From the NCBI GenBank assembly GCA_035443945.1, contig DAOMNQ010000078.1, positions 1 to 12,859 on the forward strand: a stretch of DNA of 12,859 nt, written 5' to 3'. Shown here in pieces: positions 9,095-12,859 of this stretch. The notes beneath the pieces were generated by a model, which was not told the DNA's origin, ran no database searches, and saw only the letters and a list, made by a program, of their open reading frames with translations. The translations under genes and the position numbers were made by a program. Every line of letters starts with the position of its first letter. Position 1 is the first letter of the stretch. The DNA comes from CAADGN01 sp035443945 (lineage in GTDB: Bacteria; Planctomycetota; Phycisphaerae; Phycisphaerales; UBA1924).

Positions 9095-10426
9095 TCACCC
9101 AGGCTCGCCAGTCAACTCCACGCCCAGCCGCTGACGAACGACCCCGGGCATCAGCGGGCCGGTCCACGATCGCAGCCACAGCGTCTCCAACTCCAACTCG
9201 GCACGCACCACCGGCTCGCGGCCGTAGAAGTACCCCTTCTGCAGGTCGCCCCACACGTCCACGTCCGACAGGTTCACCGAAAGCACGGTGATCATGTTCG
9301 TCCGCGCCAACGCATCAAGGAACACCGGCAGGCGCTCCGACGACACCACCACCGTCATCTTCGCCCGCCGCACGTCATACAACTTGTTCGTCTCGCTCGA
9401 AACCCGGCCCGTCACCGAGATCGAACGGTCCAGCGGCACCGAGCCTTCCGGCGCGCTCAGCCGCGGCAGACGCGCGTCCCCGTACAGCGGCAACTCCTCC
9501 ACCGAGATCCGCTCGATCCGCTTGACGACCGCTCGCTCCACCTCGAGCCTGTCCCCGTCCGACGCCGTGTTCGCACGCTCCACGGCCGCGAGCAAGTCGC
9601 GAACAATCCAGTAGTCCCATTGCCACTGGAACAACTCCCCGACGTGCGGAGGCGTGCCCCCCTGCGTCTGGTCCAGTCGCGGAGGAGGAAGCAGCGACGA
9701 ACGCTTGTCAAAGCCCGTCCGGTCGAGGCTCGCCAGGTCCGCGTACACGCTGATCTCACGGGCACGCCGCTGGTACTCGCCGATCCGGCGGTTCACGAGT
9801 TGCTCCGTCAACTTCGCCTGCTGCTCACCCGTCAACTGCCCCGACGGACTGTCCGCAAGCAGCCGCTCACGCTCACGCTCCTCCACGTCTCGAACGCGCT
9901 CGAACACCTGCTCAGGAGAAGGCGGCGATCCCGCGCCGATCTCCGCGAACAGGCCCGCGTACACCGACGACTGCTCCGTGGATGCAGCGCCCGCAAGCAG
10001 CGTCAGCAACTCCCCCTTGAGACGCAACTCCCGCGTCGGATCGTCACGCGGCGGGTCCGGGAACAGCCCGTTCACAAGCGGCCTGTGATCCCGCCGGTTG
10101 AACTCCACCGCCCGCCGCATCACCCCCGACGCCTCCGCCGCGCGCCGGTCACGCTGCTCCTTCACCCACGCCGTCAACGCCGCGTTCGGCGCCTGACGCG
10201 CCAACTCCACCCCAGGCTCGCCGGGCAGCAGCGACGGAATCACGTAACTCACACGCGCATTCTGGATCTGTCGCAGCGCGTCGCTGCCTTCCTTCTCCGT
10301 CCCGACTCGGATGCTCGAGTTCATCTTCGAACTGAACACGAACCCCGCAGGCAACGAGACCACCACGACGGCCGTGCACACCACAACGACGAGATGCGAC
10401 TTCACCCAGCCCAGCACGCCCTTCAC
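9095..10426 (-). CDS. PilO/Amuc_1100-like single-pass membrane protein (443 aa)
   Basis: The protein has a short cytoplasmic N-terminus, one transmembrane helix (about 11-31, HLVVVVCTAVVVVSLPAGFVF) and a long periplasmic region. A helical, charge-rich stretch covers about 85-310. The C-terminal part has DVRRAKMTVVVSSERLPVFLDALARTNMITVLSVNLSDVD (351-390) and VVRAELELETLWLR (406-419). Alternating strands and a helix of this kind fit the ferredoxin-like domain of PilO/GspM-type proteins. The start is GTG at 10426-10424, overlapping the pilM stop as GTGA, with AGGAGG 7 nt upstream; this fixes the start and implies coupled translation with pilM. Position straight after pilM and this topology match PilO or the Amuc_1100 pilus-like protein of Akkermansia. 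The membrane topology and operon are seen directly; the PilO-like assignment is inference at moderate confidence. Confidence 0.85.
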   Translation of the reverse strand: MKGVLGWVKSHLVVVVCTAVVVVSLPAGFVFSSKMNSSIRVGTEKEGSDALRQIQNARVSYVIPSLLPGEPGVELARQAPNAALTAWVKEQRDRRAAEASGVMRRAVEFNRRDHRPLVNGLFPDPPRDDPTRELRLKGELLTLLAGAASTEQSSVYAGLFAEIGAGSPPSPEQVFERVRDVEERERERLLADSPSGQLTGEQQAKLTEQLVNRRIGEYQRRAREISVYADLASLDRTGFDKRSSLLPPPRLDQTQGGTPPHVGELFQWQWDYWIVRDLLAAVERANTASDGDRLEVERAVVKRIERISVEELPLYGDARLPRLSAPEGSVPLDRSISVTGRVSSETNKLYDVRRAKMTVVVSSERLPVFLDALARTNMITVLSVNLSDVDVWGDLQKGYFYGREPVVRAELELETLWLRSWTGPLMPGVVRQRLGVELTGEPG

Positions 10427-12540
10427 TTGTCGCCCTCCTCGGACGCCTTCGCGTCCAGCAGCACGGCCTCGAACGTGATCGTGATCGCCGACTCCACCGC
10501 GCCCTCCGGCACTCGCCTCTCAGGCCCGAAGATCGGCGCCATCCGAACCAGCGAGGCCTCCGCCTCGAACGATCCCGGAGACGGCGCGCTCACCCCACTC
10601 TCGCCGATCAGGTTCTGACGGACCGGAACCGGCTCGCCCGCCGGACGCCGGCCTCCCCGACCCTCGTACCCGGGCTCCTCGTAGGGCGGAACATCCCGCC
10701 CCGTCCGGGCGCCCCGCACGCCGGGCGAACGAGCCGAAGCGCCCCCCTGGTCCGGCGAGACCGCGGCCTGAACAATCTGAAGCCCCTCCTCGCCAAGCGT
10801 GCTGATCGTGTACGGCACGCCCTCACGAATCGCGTTCTGTTGCAACCAGCGAACGATCGATTCCGTCGCCAGAATCCTCGCCTCCGTCGCGCTCCGCGCC
10901 GCCGTCAGTTCCATCGTGACACGAACACGCGGCCGACCCGCGCCGGGCGCCGGCGGCTCGTCGTACGCGCCACTCCCACCGCTCCACTGTTCCTCGTCTT
11001 GCATCGTGCCCCGGCGGCCTCCGCCCTCGCCCTCGGTGACATCGCGACCGCCGATCAACTGACGCTGTGCCCGCCCGGCGCCGGGGGCCGGACCCTGCGC
11101 GTACAGGTACTCCGTGCTCAGCCGACGCAGCGTCACCGCAGGCTCGCCCGACGACGACGCGCCGTTCGCCGCCTCGATCATCCGGCTCGCGTCGTCGAGA
11201 ATCCGAGGGATCACATCGCGGCCGTCGAACACCGAGACCATGTTCGCCGCGTCGAACGCGCCCTGCCCCACCGACGTCACGCCCGCCGCGTTCGCCTCGC
11301 TCACCAGCGTCCGCGACATCGTCACCGCACGCTGGATCGACGCCGGCTCCGGCGTCGCCGCCGCCGCGTTCTTGTCCATCAGCGGGCGGATGAACATCGA
11401 CCCCGTCGCAGCCAGCGACAGCCCCGCCGCCGCAAGGAACCACCGCTTCTTCCGCTCCCACATCGCCTCGCGCGAGACCTGCACCGGCATCAGGTTCGCC
11501 TGCAGCGTCCCCATCCCCAGGCCCTGCAGCGCCAGCCCGTACGCCGTGCACATGTTCAGCGACAACGCCTCGAACTCCGCCGCCCGAGGCCCCTCCGCCG
11601 TCAGCCCCTTGAACGCATCGATGCGATAGACGTTGATCCCCAACTGCTGCTTCAGGTACTTACGCAGCCCCGGCAACTTGAACGTAGACCCAAGCCCGAT
11701 CAGCCGCGACAGGTCCGCCTCGCGGTGCAGCGACTGGTAGTACCCCACCGACCGCTGCACGTCCTGCACAAGGTCCGTGAACACCGGACGCATCGCCTGG
11801 AACACGTGCCGCGCGTGCTTGCTCTGCTCCGCCTCACGCTTCAGTTTCTCCGCCTTCGGATAACTCAGTTTGAACTGCTCCACCAGCGCCTTCGTGAACT
11901 CGTGCCCCCCGATCGGGAACGTCCGGATCCACACCCGACCCGCGTCCGCGATGATCAGGTCCGTCGAGGTCGTCCCCACGTCCAGCAGGATCGTCCCCTG
12001 CGTCTTCTCCGTGAACTGAAGGTCGAACGCCATCGCGTTGTACACCGCCACCGGAGACAGCGTCACCAGGTCGGGCACGATCCGCATGTCCCGAAGCAGC
12101 ATCAACTCGCCGTTGATCCGCTCCTTCGTGATCGCGAAGATGCCCACCTCCACGTCCGGAGAGTCCGGGCTGACAAACGTCTGGTAGTCCCACTCCACCT
12201 GCTCCAGCGGGAACGGGATCTGCTGCACCGCCTCGAACTTCACGATGTCCGGAACCTTCTTCGGGTCCACCGGCGGCAACTTCGCGAACCGCGCGAACGC
12301 CGAGTGCCCGGGCACGCTCACCGCGATCGTCGCGTTGCTCAGGTCGAACTCCGTCACCAGCCGACCCAGCGCGACGCGCTTCGCGTCCTCCTGGTCCAGT
12401 TCCGGCGTCGAGAGCACCTTCGCGTGCGGGATGTACGCGAAATCGACCACCCGTGGGCGATCGTCCACGACCTCCAGTTTCAGGGCCTTCACGGCCCCGG
12501 CCCCGACCTCGATCCCCCAGCAGGTGTTCGCGGCTGGCAT
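10423..12540 (-). CDS. pilM: Type IV pilus assembly protein PilM with fused membrane/periplasmic C-terminus
   Basis: The first about 350 of 705 residues form a PilM actin-like ATPase-fold domain. They include the phosphate-1 motif WGIEVGAGAVKALKLE (8-23), the typical FEAVQQIPFPLEQVEWDYQ (102-120), the phosphate-2 motif TILLDVGTTSTDLII (183-197) and the adenosine-type motif IGLGSTFKLPGLRKYL (281-296). PilM normally ends there as a cytoplasmic protein that binds PilN's N-terminus. Here LMPVQVSREAMWERKKR (350-366) and a transmembrane helix (367-384) follow, then about 320 residues outside the membrane. These hold two low-complexity Gly/Pro/Arg linkers (483-537, 597-640) around RVRVTMELTAARSATEARILATESIVRWLQ (538-567), and a final beta segment. 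The layout amounts to a PilM-PilN-like fusion. ATG 12540 is chosen because homology begins there and GAGG precedes it by 6 nt; the frame is open to 12636. It is first of a three-gene operon. Confidence 0.9.
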   Translation of the reverse strand: MPAANTCWGIEVGAGAVKALKLEVVDDRPRVVDFAYIPHAKVLSTPELDQEDAKRVALGRLVTEFDLSNATIAVSVPGHSAFARFAKLPPVDPKKVPDIVKFEAVQQIPFPLEQVEWDYQTFVSPDSPDVEVGIFAITKERINGELMLLRDMRIVPDLVTLSPVAVYNAMAFDLQFTEKTQGTILLDVGTTSTDLIIADAGRVWIRTFPIGGHEFTKALVEQFKLSYPKAEKLKREAEQSKHARHVFQAMRPVFTDLVQDVQRSVGYYQSLHREADLSRLIGLGSTFKLPGLRKYLKQQLGINVYRIDAFKGLTAEGPRAAEFEALSLNMCTAYGLALQGLGMGTLQANLMPVQVSREAMWERKKRWFLAAAGLSLAATGSMFIRPLMDKNAAAATPEPASIQRAVTMSRTLVSEANAAGVTSVGQGAFDAANMVSVFDGRDVIPRILDDASRMIEAANGASSSGEPAVTLRRLSTEYLYAQGPAPGAGRAQRQLIGGRDVTEGEGGGRRGTMQDEEQWSGGSGAYDEPPAPGAGRPRVRVTMELTAARSATEARILATESIVRWLQQNAIREGVPYTISTLGEEGLQIVQAAVSPDQGGASARSPGVRGARTGRDVPPYEEPGYEGRGGRRPAGEPVPVRQNLIGESGVSAPSPGSFEAEASLVRMAPIFGPERRVPEGAVESAITITFEAVLLDAKASEEGDK
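10434..10439 (-). promoter_or_regulatory. Ribosome binding site AGGAGG inside the pilM 3' end
   Basis: On the minus strand AGGAGG stands 7 nt before the GTG at 10426-10424 and lies within the last codons of pilM. It supports the GTG start of the next gene and coupled translation. Confidence 0.8.
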
Positions 12541-12596
12541 GGCAACCCTCGCTGCGGCGACGCCCGGCGGACGCTCGCCGATCGAACCGACGACCC

Positions 12597-12652
12597 TCGG
12601 CTCGTTCCGGACGCGGGGCACGCACCCCGCAAACAAATCCTACACGAGCCGA
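12597..12652 (-). promoter_or_regulatory. Nested stem-loop in the gap upstream of pilM
   Basis: TCGGCTCGT (12597-12605) and ACGAGCCGA (12644-12652) are exact inverted copies. They enclose a second perfect hairpin, GCGGGG-CACGCA-CCCCGC (12613-12630). No U-run follows in the minus direction, so it is not a plain terminator of the gene upstream. It lies 57-112 nt before the pilM start and would be part of its leader if transcription starts further up. The rest of the 239-bp gap (12541-12779) shows no tRNA, gene or convincing promoter hexamers. Confidence 0.5.
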
Positions 12653-12779
12653 TCCGCCCACGCCGCCCCGGAACCGCCCCGGCCACGACCCGAGCGACCG
12701 TCGATACGCCACAGTCTCCCGACAGTTCTCCCCAACGCAACACCCGTGCCCGCCGAGTTACACCCCCGTGACACGACCG

Positions 12780-12859
12780 TTACCCGCCCTCCCCACGCTC
12801 GAACCCCTCCGCCAGCGCGGCCCCCACCAGTGCCGCCGCCACAATCCCAGCCACCAGCC
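12780..12859 (-). CDS. 3' end of a minus-strand gene, probably a membrane protein (partial)
   Basis: From the right edge the minus strand has an open frame ending in TAA at 12782-12780. It gives a hydrophobic Ala/Val/Leu segment (LVAGIVAAALVGAALA) and a charged tail ending EGFERGEGG. This looks like a C-terminal transmembrane helix with a short tail. Only about 26 codons are visible, so neither family nor reality as a gene can be settled here. It would lie upstream of pilM in the same direction, 239 bp away. Confidence 0.45.
   Translation of the reverse strand, partial: LVAGIVAAALVGAALAEGFERGEGG

Noticed and set aside
8747..10618. 623-codon open frame on the plus strand
   Set aside because: Arg/His/Pro/Leu-rich composition without domains. 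It is antisense to two genes with membrane helices and good ribosome binding sites and crosses their boundaries.
12541..12600. GGTTCGATC on the minus strand, like a tRNA T-loop
   Set aside because: The flanking 5-nt stretches do not pair as a T-stem and no acceptor or anticodon arm can be built.
10423..12636. pilM starting at 12636 with 32 more residues
   Set aside because: The extra residues (MFAGCVPRVRNEPRV...) are unlike PilM, and the frame would start inside the nested stem-loop. ATG 12540 begins just before the first family motif and has GAGG upstream.
10840..12771. 643-codon open frame on the plus strand
   Set aside because: Arg-rich shadow antisense to pilM; the PilM motifs are on the minus strand.

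Overview
The window is strongly G+C-rich, and codon third positions are almost always C or G. It looks like a planctomycete chromosome, probably of the Phycisphaerae. Four things point that way. The 23S-5S rRNA genes stand alone, with no 16S gene ahead of them. The 5S gene is unusually short (about 106 nt). A GGCACAGGCG/CGCCTGTGCC palindrome of a kind I associate with planctomycetes lies between genes. The pilus-type locus joins PilM to large single-pass membrane proteins, as in the PVC superphylum. The lineage call is inference; no 16S gene is present to confirm it.

Layout from left to right. (1) The 3' end of a plus-strand multi-pass membrane protein gene (3-335). (2) A short gap holding a perfect palindrome (361-383). 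(3) nadE, a glutamine-dependent NAD+ synthetase (427-2154, plus). (4) Facing it on the minus strand, two translationally coupled genes: an unrecognised 237-aa protein (2695-3408) and a DinB-like metal-binding protein (2174-2698), overlapping by GTGA. (5) A minus-strand rRNA unit that reads promoter (6897-6924), structured leader with a boxB-like UUCG hairpin and boxA (6796-6831), 23S rRNA (about 3778-6537), spacer, 5S rRNA (3534-3639), and a strong intrinsic terminator (3488-3529). (6) A minus-strand pilus-type gene cluster: a PilM protein with a fused C-terminal membrane/periplasmic part (10423-12540), a 443-aa single-pass protein (9095-10426, GTG start overlapping the pilM stop) and a 700-aa single-pass protein (6955-9057). 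(7) The 3' end of another minus-strand gene at the right edge (12780-12859), separated from pilM by a gap with a nested stem-loop.

How they work together. The three pilus-type genes are spaced as one operon and probably build an inner-membrane assembly platform of type IV pilus or type II secretion character: a cytoplasmic actin-like PilM part plus three periplasmic parts. No secretin, ATPase or pilin gene is visible here. The rRNA unit starts about 30 bp after this operon's last stop codon and carries its own promoter and antitermination signals, so 23S and 5S can be made without a linked 16S gene. The two genes after the 5S terminator are separated from rRNA transcription by that terminator. 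No CRISPR array, insertion sequence, integrase or tRNA was seen.
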